DNA of 64,000 bases from Gammaproteobacteria bacterium (GTDB lineage: Bacteria > Pseudomonadota > Gammaproteobacteria > Thiotrichales > Thiotrichaceae): positions 1 to 64,000 of the forward strand of contig JAHJJD010000006.1 in assembly GCA_018822845.1 (NCBI GenBank), given 5' to 3'. The notes under the pieces were generated by a model, which saw only the letters and a list, made by a program, of their open reading frames with translations, was not told the DNA's origin and did no database searches. The position numbers and the translations under genes are program-made. Positions 1 through 8,380 of this stretch are shown piece by piece; the stretch's first letter is position 1, and every line of letters begins with the position of its first letter.

Positions 1-177
1 CACTGCCCGTCTGGCAGGATTCCGGATAGTCCGGTAACGGTTATAGGCGATTCGGGCGGTGTTGAAGGACTGAACAACGGCAGACTCCGGGCGGGCGGGT
101 TACGCTTGAGGTGGCTGTTTGCCTGGAAAAAAACCGTTGGACGGATCAGGCAGTCTGGACGGCGTAAGCGGGATTAG
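1..177 (+). other. Edge segment with one stop-free frame, no assignable gene
   Basis: Frame 1 on the plus strand is open from the window edge to a TAG at 175-177. It encodes an Arg/Gly-rich tail of 58 residues with no recognisable motif and no internal ATG. It would converge on the WD40 gene with no gap. It could be the 3' end of a gene lying outside the window or chance openness in GC-rich DNA. I see no promoter, RNA gene or repeat here. Confidence 0.2.
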
Positions 178-1538
178 CTGGTAACTATATCCCATAACCT
201 CAATACATCATCGTCTGAAGCCGTAGCTAATTTTGTGTCCTCATCAACCGCTATCGCACTTAAAGGGTGAGTATGCATTTGCAAAATCTGTTTCAGTTCT
301 CCAGAAACCACATCCCACAACTTCACCTTATCGCTATAGTCGGAACTTGAAGCAAGCTGACCATCCCTACCAAAGGAGACTGATATTCCCCTATGAAGTC
401 CACCCTCATGTGCTTGCAAGATTTGTTTCAACTCTCCGGTGTCTACATCCCATAATTTCACGATGCCATTAAATGAGCCAGTAGCCATCTGACCATTTCT
501 ATCAAATGCTACGGACACTCTCCCCAAGGGACTTCCTTCATGTGCTTGGAAGGTTCGTTTTACTTTACCCGAGCCTACATCCCACAGTTCTACTACACCA
601 CCAAATGAACCGGTAGTCATCTGGCCATTTTCATCAAATGCGACTGACACTGGGCCAAACATTGAAAGACTTTCTTGTAGAGTTTGTTTTAATTTACCCG
701 TTTGTACATCCCATAGTTTTACCACACCGTCATTCGAACCTGAAGCCAATCGACCACTACTATCAAACGCCAGTGACCAGACACCGCTTTGTACATCCAA
801 GGTTTGTTTCAATTTGCCCGTTTGAACATCCCACAGTTTTACCGTACCGTCATCCGCACCTGAAGCCAATTGACCACTACTATCAAACGCCACTGAAAAA
901 ACTCGATCTTGCATTTGCCACGTCTGTTTTAATTTGCCCGTTTGAACATCCCACAGTTTTACCGTACCGTCATCCGCACCTGAAGCCAATTGACCGCTAC
1001 TGTCAAACGCCACTGAATTCACGCCGCTTTTAGTTTGTAGGGTCTGCTTCAGTTCGCCTGTCTGCACATCCCACAATTTTACCGTACCATCATCCGCACC
1101 CGAGGCCAGTTGACTGCCCCCATCAAACGCCACCGAATGTACACCGGAGTCCATATCGCTATTAACTTGTAAGGTTTGCTTCAGCAGGTCATCCACACTG
1201 CTATAGCCAAGTTCCTTGAGAGTGGTCTGGTAGGCCGGAGCAACGGGGATGCGTAGCAAAGGGGAATCAATAATGGATTTTGGATTTTTCTGTTGCTGTT
1301 GGTTTGGGTCAATGGGTGGGCTTGAGGTGTCGTCAGAGGCAAATAGAGGGAGAGTGAAAAACAGGGTGAGGATGAGAAGAAATCCCTCCCACCCCCCCCT
1401 TATCAGGGGGGGAGCGGAATGCACTCCGAATAGCTTACGGAGGCCCAGCAAAACTCCCTTCCCTGATAAGGGGAGGGGTGGGGAGGGGTTTCCTTCCCCA
1501 CCCTTTGCAAAAGGGGGGCTAGGGGGGATTTTCTTCAT
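174..1538 (-). CDS. WD40 beta-propeller protein with repeat-interrupted signal peptide
   Basis: The 454-residue protein is mostly eight WD40-type repeats of about 40 residues, each with a core like SVAFD..GQLASG and ending in LWDV or LWDI, so it should fold as a beta-propeller for protein binding. The start chosen is ATG at 1538, because its A overlaps the TGA stop of the upstream TIR gene (TGATG) and implies translational coupling. After Met-Lys-Lys comes about 47 residues of proline/glycine-rich sequence encoded by a short repeat element, then a hydrophobic stretch ending PLFASDD that looks like a signal-peptide core and cleavage site. The original signal peptide therefore seems split by the element, so it may now act as an uncleaved anchor or fail. 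Blades 2 and 3 are nearly identical in DNA, a sign of recent duplication. The partner protein is unknown; the neighbouring TIR protein is the obvious candidate. Confidence 0.85.
   Translation of the reverse strand: MKKIPPSPPFAKGGEGNPSPPLPLSGKGVLLGLRKLFGVHSAPPLIRGGWEGFLLILTLFFTLPLFASDDTSSPPIDPNQQQQKNPKSIIDSPLLRIPVAPAYQTTLKELGYSSVDDLLKQTLQVNSDMDSGVHSVAFDGGSQLASGADDGTVKLWDVQTGELKQTLQTKSGVNSVAFDSSGQLASGADDGTVKLWDVQTGKLKQTWQMQDRVFSVAFDSSGQLASGADDGTVKLWDVQTGKLKQTLDVQSGVWSLAFDSSGRLASGSNDGVVKLWDVQTGKLKQTLQESLSMFGPVSVAFDENGQMTTGSFGGVVELWDVGSGKVKRTFQAHEGSPLGRVSVAFDRNGQMATGSFNGIVKLWDVDTGELKQILQAHEGGLHRGISVSFGRDGQLASSSDYSDKVKLWDVVSGELKQILQMHTHPLSAIAVDEDTKLATASDDDVLRLWDIVTS
811..1017. repeat. Recently duplicated 120-bp WD40 blade unit
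   Basis: The 87 bases at 811-897 and at 931-1017 differ at only two positions and are offset by exactly 120 bp (40 codons). The neighbouring blades are clearly more diverged. This shows recent duplication or gene conversion of blades within the WD40 gene. Confidence 0.85.
1382..1531. repeat. GC-rich short repeat element inside WD40 signal peptide
   Basis: The segment contains imperfect inverted copies of CCCTTATCAGGGGGG and CCCTTTGCAAAAGGGGGG type sequence. Related pieces occur at 46846-46942 and 54570-54643. It lies between the ATG-Lys-Lys codons and the hydrophobic-core codons of the WD40 gene and keeps the frame open, so it is read as protein. Confidence 0.75.
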
Positions 1539-2962
1539 CACGCCATCCCCCCACACCCCAGCGCCACCCGCCCCGTCCGCCGGATCAGCTCACAGCGCCA
1601 CACCAGTTGCCGTTTGCGTGGCTCCACCTCGCGCACGGTCAGCAGGTTGCTCCAGTACAGGCCACGCACCACGGGATCAATCAGCCACGGCGAATAGCGC
1701 CCCAGTTGTTCCTTTTCCAGCAGCTCGCAGATGTATTCGCACTTGCTGCTGTCACTCAGGAACACGCTGAACAGTTGCACGATGTAGGGCGACACTTCCA
1801 GCGTATCCTCGCATTCCTGCGGATCAGGGATGCCCTCTTCCAGACAATGCTGGATCAGGCGCGGATGCTGCCCGGTCAGCGCCAGCAGGTGCTGCAACGC
1901 CTCCGCATCCAGCGGCAGGTCGTCAAATTCGCTGGCCAGCGTGTGTTGCAGGTCGGCCAGCCCCATTTCCGGCAGGCGGATTTCCTGCGCGTGATTGAGC
2001 AGCGACATGTCGCCGCGTGCGTAGCGCAATTCCGCCAGTTGCTCGCCGCCCACCATCACCAGCCGCAACTGGCGGCGGTATTGCTCGGTCAGCGAACGCA
2101 GCACCTTGGCCATGCGGTAGCGGTATTCCGGGTGGGCGTTTTCAAAGCGCGTCACCAGCAGGAAAAACTGCCCTCGCTGCTGGATCGCCTCCTCCAGCGC
2201 CCGGTTGAAATCCAGGCTGTTATGGCATTCCGGCAAGCCGCAACGGCGCGACACATAGGCGTAATATTCCGCTTCGTCGGCCTGCTCCACCGCTGGCATC
2301 GACAACTGGAACACCGCCGCTGCACCGTAGGTTTCTTCCGCACAGGCAAGAATCTGTTCGCACAGCAAGCCGGTATCACGCCCTGCCTGTGCCAGCACCA
2401 GCAACGGCTTGTTGCGAGCCAGTGCCTTGAAAATCTGGCTGGTAATGTCTTCGGTCTGGGTAACGGTTTCCACCCTGACCCGGTGCAGATCGGCGGGGAT
2501 TTCCAGCGCCCCCGTAAACCTGCCAGCCCCCGGCGGCTGGCCATTGAGCGCTGCGTGCAATTCGTGGAAAGCCCGCCGGTAGCCGCTTTCACTGCTGTCA
2601 CGGAAATCGACGGCAAGGATGCTTTTCAGGAACGGCAGCTCCGGCATTTCCCCAAATATCACTGGCAACAGGCAGAAACCCGGCTCGTGACGCGACCGCT
2701 CACGGAACAGGGCGTATTCATCCTTCACCCAGCCGGAATCCACCGCATCCGGCGTGCCGATCAGGATGGCGTTGTGGGCAGTACGTGCCGCCTGATGGAG
2801 CTGGTTGGCCAAGTCCTGCCCACGTACCAGCGACCATTGATCCAGAAACACCGAATAGCCTTGCGCCAACAGGTTACGCGCCAGCACTTCCACCCATTTG
2901 AAATGGCTGCTACGGTAACTGATAAAAATGTCTGGGGATTGGGGTGTATTTTGCATCAGCAT
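1538..2962 (-). CDS. TIR domain protein with degenerate NTPase-like module
   Basis: The N-terminal TIR domain (about residues 10-135) begins DIFISYRSS and has the SGWVKDEYAL segment whose Glu82 matches the catalytic glutamate of TIR NADases. The middle resembles a STAND/AAA fold, but its expected P-loop (about 184-197, AQAGRDTGLL) lacks the Lys-Ser/Thr of Walker A, and the Walker B-like strand (about 265-276) reads LLVTRFENA. It may therefore bind a partner rather than hydrolyse ATP. The last 60 residues look like a winged-helix segment. I chose ATG 2962 because the TIR fold starts within ten residues; an in-frame start at 3019 is possible. The stop overlaps the WD40 start (TGATG). TIR proteins paired with sensor propellers are typical of bacterial immune or cell-death modules; that role here is inference. 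Confidence 0.85.
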   Translation of the reverse strand: MLMQNTPQSPDIFISYRSSHFKWVEVLARNLLAQGYSVFLDQWSLVRGQDLANQLHQAARTAHNAILIGTPDAVDSGWVKDEYALFRERSRHEPGFCLLPVIFGEMPELPFLKSILAVDFRDSSESGYRRAFHELHAALNGQPPGAGRFTGALEIPADLHRVRVETVTQTEDITSQIFKALARNKPLLVLAQAGRDTGLLCEQILACAEETYGAAAVFQLSMPAVEQADEAEYYAYVSRRCGLPECHNSLDFNRALEEAIQQRGQFFLLVTRFENAHPEYRYRMAKVLRSLTEQYRRQLRLVMVGGEQLAELRYARGDMSLLNHAQEIRLPEMGLADLQHTLASEFDDLPLDAEALQHLLALTGQHPRLIQHCLEEGIPDPQECEDTLEVSPYIVQLFSVFLSDSSKCEYICELLEKEQLGRYSPWLIDPVVRGLYWSNLLTVREVEPRKRQLVWRCELIRRTGRVALGCGGMA

Positions 2963-3068
2963 CGCGACCGTTCTTGACTCACTCAGGAGTATACCGCATA
3001 AACCACATGGATTAAGCAAAAATGGAAATCACCCGATACAATCCAGCGGCAAAATACACAGGCACAGC

Positions 3069-3443
3069 ATGAAAACACTATTTTCCCTGATCGAATCCCC
3101 CGCGCACCCCAACTTCAGCGCCCTCTACCAGCAGCTTGGCATCCGGGAGGAACGCTTCAGCGCTGCCCGCAAGCTGCACAAGGCGTTGCAGCAACAGCAA
3201 CCGGATTTCCTGGTGGGGGAATTTATCTACGGCTACGGCAACAATTACGCCGGGGCGAACGTGTGCAATCTGGATGTGACCTTACGCGCCTTGCAACGCT
3301 TCGCACCGAATACCAAAATCATCGTGTTTTGCAGCAAGGACGAAATGCAGCACATCGACAAATTGGCGGCTCTGTTTTCGTTACATGCAGTGATAACATT
3401 GCCCGCCAACGTACAAGCCATGAAAACTGCACTGGAATCATAG
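3069..3443 (+). CDS. Conserved-looking small protein of unknown function
   Basis: The 124-residue soluble protein shows no signal peptide or membrane segment. It reads as an alpha/beta protein with a hydrophobic strand KIIVFCS near residue 90 and a tyrosine/glycine-rich loop YGYGNNY around residues 57-63. The start at 3069 was preferred over longer options because the upstream codons overlap the 5' end of the divergent TIR gene. I do not recognise the family. It is followed by a short palindromic repeat rather than by a gene. Confidence 0.6.
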   Translation: MKTLFSLIESPAHPNFSALYQQLGIREERFSAARKLHKALQQQQPDFLVGEFIYGYGNNYAGANVCNLDVTLRALQRFAPNTKIIVFCSKDEMQHIDKLAALFSLHAVITLPANVQAMKTALES

Positions 3444-3458
3444 ATAGGTGAAAGATGC

Positions 3459-3552
3459 CTTCGACTCTACTTCGACAGGCTCAGCACAGTGCGCTCAGGC
3501 AACGGACGTGCCATTGTTCAGCGGAAAACCCGAGGGCTGAGCGGAGTCGAAG
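3459..3552. repeat. CTTCGACTC...GAGTCGAAG palindromic repeat
   Basis: The terminal inverted arms CTTCGACTC (3459-3467) and GAGTCGAAG (3544-3552) enclose further CTCAG/CTGAG complementary blocks. The same family occurs inside the FAD oxidoreductase gene at 21722-21833. Here it fills the space between two convergent genes. Confidence 0.75.
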
Positions 3553-3562
3553 CCCTGTTGCC

Positions 3563-4297
3563 CTAATAACCTAAATCCCCTTCCAAATCAGCAATCAGCG
3601 CCGTTATAGTCTCACCCAGCGCCTGATTCATCGCCTCAACGATCTTGCCAGTCCGCACCGGCACATTTTCCTTGCGAATATCATAACGATGCTGCCCCAT
3701 CACGCGCTGATCCTGCACCCGCACGAGAATGGATTCCATCCCCAGCACCACGGCTACACTGCCTTTGCCCTGCGGCGGATATTCGGCCTGAAATGCCGAC
3801 ACCCGCAGCAACAGCTTGTAATTTCCCCCATTCCCCAGCAACTGGTCGGAAACCGACTGGAAAGCGCCACTGCGCGACAAGGCATCCAGCATAACCGCAT
3901 GCAAATAGCCGGAAAGGTCATCCGGCCAGCGGCTGTTGGCAATGAAATCCTGCTGGAACTGCTCCTTGACCAAGGTAATACGCGATGTATCCAGCGCCGG
4001 GGAAACTTCCACCCTGGGCAAATACAGATTCGCATTCGATTTGCCTGGAGCCGTGTTAACCTGTGGAACCAGCCGGTAAACCTGATCAGCAGGCAGGTCG
4101 CTTTTCAGCGGGGAGGAACAAGCTACTAATAGCGATAGCAGTAAAATGAAAACACCTGACTTCGCACCTCCCCCCCATCCCCAGCCCTTCCCCCGCAAGG
4201 GGGGCAGGGAGCAAGAAGGAAGAAGGGAGCGCCTCTTGTTCCCTCCCCCCTTGCGGGGGAGGGTTAGGGTGGGGGGTAAAACACTCATTATCTTCAT
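3563..4297 (-). CDS. ABC-type transport auxiliary lipoprotein (PqiC/MlaB-associated family)
   Basis: The 244-residue protein is the last gene of the Mla-like operon and matches outer-membrane auxiliary lipoproteins that accompany MCE transporters. A lipobox LLVACSS places the lipidated Cys near residue 60, far too deep for a normal signal peptide. The cause is a repeat-derived Pro/Gly/Arg-rich segment (about residues 8-47) between MKIMS and the hydrophobic core GVFILLLSLLVAC. The mature part shows the family pattern YRLVP...LYLPRVEVSPALDTSRI. Its start ATG overlaps the mlaD stop (ATGA). Whether the elongated leader is still processed is an open point. Confidence 0.8.
   Translation of the reverse strand: MKIMSVLPPTLTLPRKGGGNKRRSLLPSCSLPPLRGKGWGWGGGAKSGVFILLLSLLVACSSPLKSDLPADQVYRLVPQVNTAPGKSNANLYLPRVEVSPALDTSRITLVKEQFQQDFIANSRWPDDLSGYLHAVMLDALSRSGAFQSVSDQLLGNGGNYKLLLRVSAFQAEYPPQGKGSVAVVLGMESILVRVQDQRVMGQHRYDIRKENVPVRTGKIVEAMNQALGETITALIADLEGDLGY
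4168..4278. repeat. GC-rich short repeat inside lipoprotein signal peptide
   Basis: The two arms CCTTCCCCCGCAAGGGGG and CCCCCTTGCGGGGGAGGG are inverted copies flanking a purine-rich loop. The whole element is translated within the leader of the auxiliary lipoprotein gene, between its start and its hydrophobic core. Confidence 0.75.
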
Positions 4298-5232
4298 CGC
4301 GGCAACTCCGTCCCCTGCGGCGCAGGTTGGTAAATGATCTGCGAAGGATTCTGCCCCAGCTTGTCGCCCAACTGGCGGATCACCGCTGCGGTCTTGCGCG
4401 ATTCGTTGAGCAGTTGCTTGAGGCTTTCACCGCCTTCGCCCAATAGTTCGTTGACCTTGCCTTCGTTGGTGAGCACTACCCGGTCAACATCGGCAAGCAA
4501 CTTGTCGAGCCGTTGTGACGTGCTGCGGATGGAAACCAGGGTCGCCTGTAATTCCTGCATGTCGGCATCCAGCGCTTTGCCTGACCGGGTAACAGTGGTG
4601 TCGACATGCTGAATCAGTTCCTGCAACTGGCTATTGGTTTGCTCCAGGTTGGTGGCAAGCGCGGGCAAACTCGCTGATATTTTATTCATATTGGCCAACA
4701 GCCCGGCAAAGTTCTGCCGATTTTCGGGATTCAGAACCTCGGTGGCGGCCTGAACCAGCGCTGACAATTTCTGTTCCAGACTCGGCAGGCTTTCCACAAA
4801 GGCATCCATCGGGGTGCGTCTGGTGGAAATAATAGGTAAATCAGCTCCTTTGGACACGGTTAGCGGAGCTGGCGTAATACTTCCATCCTGCTCAAGATTC
4901 AGGAAAGGCACGCCGGTCAGCCCCTGTTGCTGCAAAGTTGCGATGGTAGCTGTGTTGACAGGTGTATCCGTTTCCACCGCAATCGCCACCCCGACTTGGG
5001 CAGGGTCGTCGGGCAACAGGAAAACCCGCGTCACTTCACCTTTCTTGATACCCATGTAGCGCACTTCACTGCCCGGTTCCAGACCCAGTACCGGCGTGTC
5101 GAAATGCACTTCATAGGCGTTCGTGGCGGTATAGGGTTGGTCATAGAACAGCCCCGCAAACAACGCACCCGCAATGGCCGTCACAATGACGAACAGCCCG
5201 ACCACGAAATAGTGGCTATCACGTTCCATCAA
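4294..5232 (-). CDS. mlaD: MlaD-like MCE-domain phospholipid transport protein
   Basis: This 312-residue protein has one N-terminal membrane anchor (about residues 9-30, VGLFVIVTAIAGALFAGLF) and an MCE domain with the typical core VLGLEPGSEVRYMGIKKGEV near residues 48-68. A long helical, coiled-coil-prone C-terminus follows. MCE proteins form hexameric periplasmic rings that carry phospholipids between inner and outer membranes. Its start overlaps the end of mlaF by four bases and its end overlaps the auxiliary lipoprotein gene by four, so all are made from one transcript. It is longer than E. coli MlaD and closer to single-MCE PqiB/YebT-related forms, so the direction of transport is not certain. 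Confidence 0.88.
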   Translation of the reverse strand: MMERDSHYFVVGLFVIVTAIAGALFAGLFYDQPYTATNAYEVHFDTPVLGLEPGSEVRYMGIKKGEVTRVFLLPDDPAQVGVAIAVETDTPVNTATIATLQQQGLTGVPFLNLEQDGSITPAPLTVSKGADLPIISTRRTPMDAFVESLPSLEQKLSALVQAATEVLNPENRQNFAGLLANMNKISASLPALATNLEQTNSQLQELIQHVDTTVTRSGKALDADMQELQATLVSIRSTSQRLDKLLADVDRVVLTNEGKVNELLGEGGESLKQLLNESRKTAAVIRQLGDKLGQNPSQIIYQPAPQGTELPR

Positions 5233-5987
5233 CTCTCCCTTAACAAGGCTTTGGCCCGGTCACCACCGAAATAACCCTGGATGGCCGGATGCGGGTTCGC
5301 CAGCAACTCGCGCAGGCTGCCCACGATGATTTTCCTGTCCGCCAGCATGGCAATGCGGTCACATGTCGAGAATAAACTATCCAGATCGTGCGTTACCATG
5401 ACAACCGTCAGACCCAGATTACCATGCAAGGTGGCGATAAGCCGGTCAAACTCCTCTGCTGACACCGGGTCAAGGCCGGAGGTAGGCTCATCCAGAAACA
5501 GCACTACCGGGTCGAGCACCAGCGCCCTGGCCAGCGCCACCCGCTTGACCATACCGCCGGACAATTGCGCCGGAAGCTTGTCGGCGACCTCGCGTTCCAG
5601 CCCGACCATTTCCAGCCGCACGTACATCAGTTCACGGCATTCATCTGCCGTCAGCGTGGAAAACTCGCGCAACGGAAACTGGATATTGTCAGCCACGGTC
5701 AGCGAAGAAAACAGCGCACCTTTCTGGAACATCACGCCCCAGCGACGTTTCAGGCGGGCGAAATCTTCCTCCGGCATGGTAACGAGTTCTTTCCCGCTGA
5801 AATGGATTTCTCCGCTGGCTGGTGCATTCAGGCCAAGGATGGTGCGTAACAGCACCGACTTGCCGGAACCGGAACCACCGACAATGCCCAGCACTTCACC
5901 CCGGTAAATGTCCAGATCCAGACCGTCGTGAACGCGCTGTTGGCCGAACTGGTTGACGAGCTGGCGGATGCTGATCAGCGTTTCCAT
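5229..5987 (-). CDS. mlaF: ABC transporter ATPase of the Mla-type lipid transporter
   Basis: The 252-residue ATPase has Walker A GGSGSGKS (37-44), signature LSGGMVKR (142-149), Walker B with FLDEPTSGLDP (164-174) and the switch His in VTHD (about 200). It energises the MlaE permease at the cytoplasmic face. The start at 5987 was chosen because the protein then opens METLISIRQLVNQFG as in the family, two bases after the mlaE stop. A longer frame to 6125 only reads mlaE out of frame. Confidence 0.93.
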   Translation of the reverse strand: METLISIRQLVNQFGQQRVHDGLDLDIYRGEVLGIVGGSGSGKSVLLRTILGLNAPASGEIHFSGKELVTMPEEDFARLKRRWGVMFQKGALFSSLTVADNIQFPLREFSTLTADECRELMYVRLEMVGLEREVADKLPAQLSGGMVKRVALARALVLDPVVLFLDEPTSGLDPVSAEEFDRLIATLHGNLGLTVVMVTHDLDSLFSTCDRIAMLADRKIIVGSLRELLANPHPAIQGYFGGDRAKALLRES

Positions 5988-5989
5988 GG

Positions 5990-7111
5990 CTAAAACCCCA
6001 ACCGGTAGAACAACACAGAAAACAACGCATCCAGCAGCAGCACCAGAAAGATGGAATCCACCACCGCCTGCGTGGTGTGCTTGCCCAGACTTTCGGAGGA
6101 ACCGCTGACGCGCATTCCCTGCCAACAGCCGATCAGGGCAATGACCACGGCAAAGAATGGAGCCTTGATGATTCCGGCGGCGAAGGTGCGGAACTCGATA
6201 GTGGTTTCCACCCGTGTGTAAAACTGCACAAAGGAAATGTCCAGAATGGTGGAAGAAATCAGCGCCGCTGCCGCCAGTGCAATGATGTCGGCCAGGATAG
6301 TGAGCAATGGCAAGGCTATCACCAGCGCCACCAGACGCGGCACGACCAGAATCAGGAACGGGTCGCTGCCCATCACCCGCAGCGCATCCACTTCCTGATT
6401 GGTTTTCATCAGGCCGATTTCGGCAGCGAAAGCACTACCGGAACGCCCTGCCACCATGATCGCGGTCAGCAGCACACCCAATTCGCGCAGCACCGAAATC
6501 ACCACCATGTCCACCGTGTAGATTTCCGCCCCCAGATCGCGCAACTGCCCACCACCCTGATAGGTGATGACGATGCTGATCAGGCAGGCAATCAGGCCAA
6601 CAATGGGAATGGCACTGACGCCAGTGGTGAAAACATGGTGCAGCACGGAACGCACCCGGAACAAATGTGGTGATAGCAGGCTGGCAAACAAAGCTTCCAG
6701 ACTGTGGCCGAAAAACGTAATCAAGGAACGCCACAAATGCAGCAGGTGGAAAACCTTTCTCCCCAGCAAATGCAGCGGGTCGGTTACACCCGCAAGAGCC
6801 TGCTGGCGGATGCCGGGTGCTGGCGGCTCGCCATTTGCTGCCCGCTCGAAATAGCCGAGGTATTCTTGCGGAAAATGCAGGAAACTGACCTCCCGGCCTT
6901 GTTGCTTCCACAACTGCGCCTGCCGGTAGACCAGCCATGCTGCGGTGACATCCAGATGGGAAACGGCCTCCACCTGAATGGCAACATGTTTAACAACGGG
7001 GGTAATAGCAGCCAGCGCAGCGCGGATTTCTTCCGTCTGATCAAACGTCCAGTCACCTTGCAAGTTGAGGTGAAGGGTGTCGTCCTGCTGTTGTTGCTCC
7101 AGATTAATCAT
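5990..7111 (-). CDS. mlaE: MlaE-type permease with fused N-terminal STAS domain
   Basis: The first roughly 100 residues form a STAS-like domain (core SHLDVTAAWLV near residues 49-59), equivalent to the separate E. coli MlaB. The remaining roughly 260 residues are the MlaE permease with several membrane helices and motifs such as VISVLRELGVLLTAIMVAGR and SGSAFAAEIG. At 373 residues it is the expected length of the fused form. It is the first gene of the operon, divergent from a DUF2157 gene 69 bp away, so the promoter must lie in that gap. Confidence 0.92.
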   Translation of the reverse strand: MINLEQQQQDDTLHLNLQGDWTFDQTEEIRAALAAITPVVKHVAIQVEAVSHLDVTAAWLVYRQAQLWKQQGREVSFLHFPQEYLGYFERAANGEPPAPGIRQQALAGVTDPLHLLGRKVFHLLHLWRSLITFFGHSLEALFASLLSPHLFRVRSVLHHVFTTGVSAIPIVGLIACLISIVITYQGGGQLRDLGAEIYTVDMVVISVLRELGVLLTAIMVAGRSGSAFAAEIGLMKTNQEVDALRVMGSDPFLILVVPRLVALVIALPLLTILADIIALAAAALISSTILDISFVQFYTRVETTIEFRTFAAGIIKAPFFAVVIALIGCWQGMRVSGSSESLGKHTTQAVVDSIFLVLLLDALFSVLFYRLGF

Positions 7112-7180
7112 TGGCTACCTGTACAATGCGAACAGTGCTAAGGTATTTGTACAAAAGCACAATAGCAATGGAAATGTCGT

Positions 7181-8380
7181 ATGGGAATGACCCAGAAAAA
7201 ACTCGAACGCTGGCAGCAAGCCGGGCTACTCACCCCCGGTCAGATTGAGGCAATCCTTGCGTTCGAGAATCAACACCCGCAGCGAGCCAACTGGTGGCTG
7301 TACAGCTTCATGATCCTTGGCACGGCCATCATCGGCCTTGGAGTAATTTCCCTGATTGCTGCTAACTGGGCAAATATTCCCGACGGCGTGAAGCTAGGAG
7401 CTGATTTCCTGCTGCTAGCCGTATTGGCGGGGGGAATTTACCAGCAGTATCCAAACCAGCAACACGGCATCTGGTTTGAAGTGCTGGTGGTTGGTTTCAT
7501 GCTCCTGTGTCTGGCCAGCATCGGGCTGATTTCGCAGATATTTCATGTTGGTGGGCAGTGGTATCACGCCCTGCTGTTCTGGGCAGCGATTACCTTCCTG
7601 TTAAGCTTGTTCGCCCGCAACGGGTTTACCCGGTTTTTCTGGGTGACGCTATTTTTGCCGGGAGCATTGTGGAGCATCGTGAGCGGCATGGGTTGGCATT
7701 TCCAGCATACGCTGGATGAGTTTCCTGCCGTCATCCTGCTGGCACCCTTGTTCGCCGCCGTGTTGTATTCCACCTGTATCCAGGTCAAATGGCTACGCGG
7801 TTTCAGCCCCAGCCTGTTTTTCTGGTTCCAGATCAGCGCCATCATGGCACTGGCGTTTGCGGACATTGCGCGTTCCGGCGGGGAAATGATGGATTATCAG
7901 GTGGTCTGGTATTTCCCTGCTTATATTGCTGCGGGCGTTCTCGCCGTGGGTATCGTGCTGCACAAGGATTACAAGTGGTTGAACAAGCTGTTGCTGCTGG
8001 CCGCACTGGTCTTGCTGCTGCTGTATTATCACCCCGACTGGCTGTTTAGCGGGGAACAGCGTTATACCCTGTTCGGCAGCCGCGACCATGCAGCGGTCAG
8101 TTTTTGGCGGGCGGATGACATCCGCGCCCCGCTGTTGACCTTGCTGATCCTGTTCCTGTATGCCATCCATGCCGGGAATGTGGGGCATCAACGCACCTTC
8201 AACCTGATCACGTTCCTGATCGGGCTGCGTTTCGTGATCCTGTATTTTCAGGCGATGGGCGGGCTGGCGGCGACAGGCATCGGGCTGATCATTTCCGGCA
8301 GCCTGATCATTGGTATTGCCTGGTTGTGGTACAAGGGGCGCGACCGTCTGCGCGCATGGACGAAGGAATTGAAGGCATGA
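7181..8380 (+). CDS. DUF2157 multipass membrane protein
   Basis: The 399-residue protein starts with a soluble helical DUF2157-type segment (QKKLERWQQAGLLTPGQIEA), followed by about ten hydrophobic segments. This is the family's standard layout. The molecular role of DUF2157 proteins is not established. Its stop overlaps the start of the next gene by four bases (ATGA), and the two genes are commonly paired, suggesting a joint membrane function. Confidence 0.85.
   Translation: MGMTQKKLERWQQAGLLTPGQIEAILAFENQHPQRANWWLYSFMILGTAIIGLGVISLIAANWANIPDGVKLGADFLLLAVLAGGIYQQYPNQQHGIWFEVLVVGFMLLCLASIGLISQIFHVGGQWYHALLFWAAITFLLSLFARNGFTRFFWVTLFLPGALWSIVSGMGWHFQHTLDEFPAVILLAPLFAAVLYSTCIQVKWLRGFSPSLFFWFQISAIMALAFADIARSGGEMMDYQVVWYFPAYIAAGVLAVGIVLHKDYKWLNKLLLLAALVLLLLYYHPDWLFSGEQRYTLFGSRDHAAVSFWRADDIRAPLLTLLILFLYAIHAGNVGHQRTFNLITFLIGLRFVILYFQAMGGLAATGIGLIISGSLIIGIAWLWYKGRDRLRAWTKELKA

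Noticed and set aside
1607-2977. A 456-codon open frame on the plus strand
   Set aside because: It is antisense to the TIR gene, and its Gln/His-rich composition is that of a shadow frame.
3459-3552. An attachment site or insertion-sequence end
   Set aside because: No integrase, transposase or target duplication is visible; it is a member of a dispersed palindromic repeat family.
5229-6125. A longer mlaF starting at 6125
   Set aside because: The additional 46 residues overlap mlaE out of frame and have no ABC-ATPase similarity.
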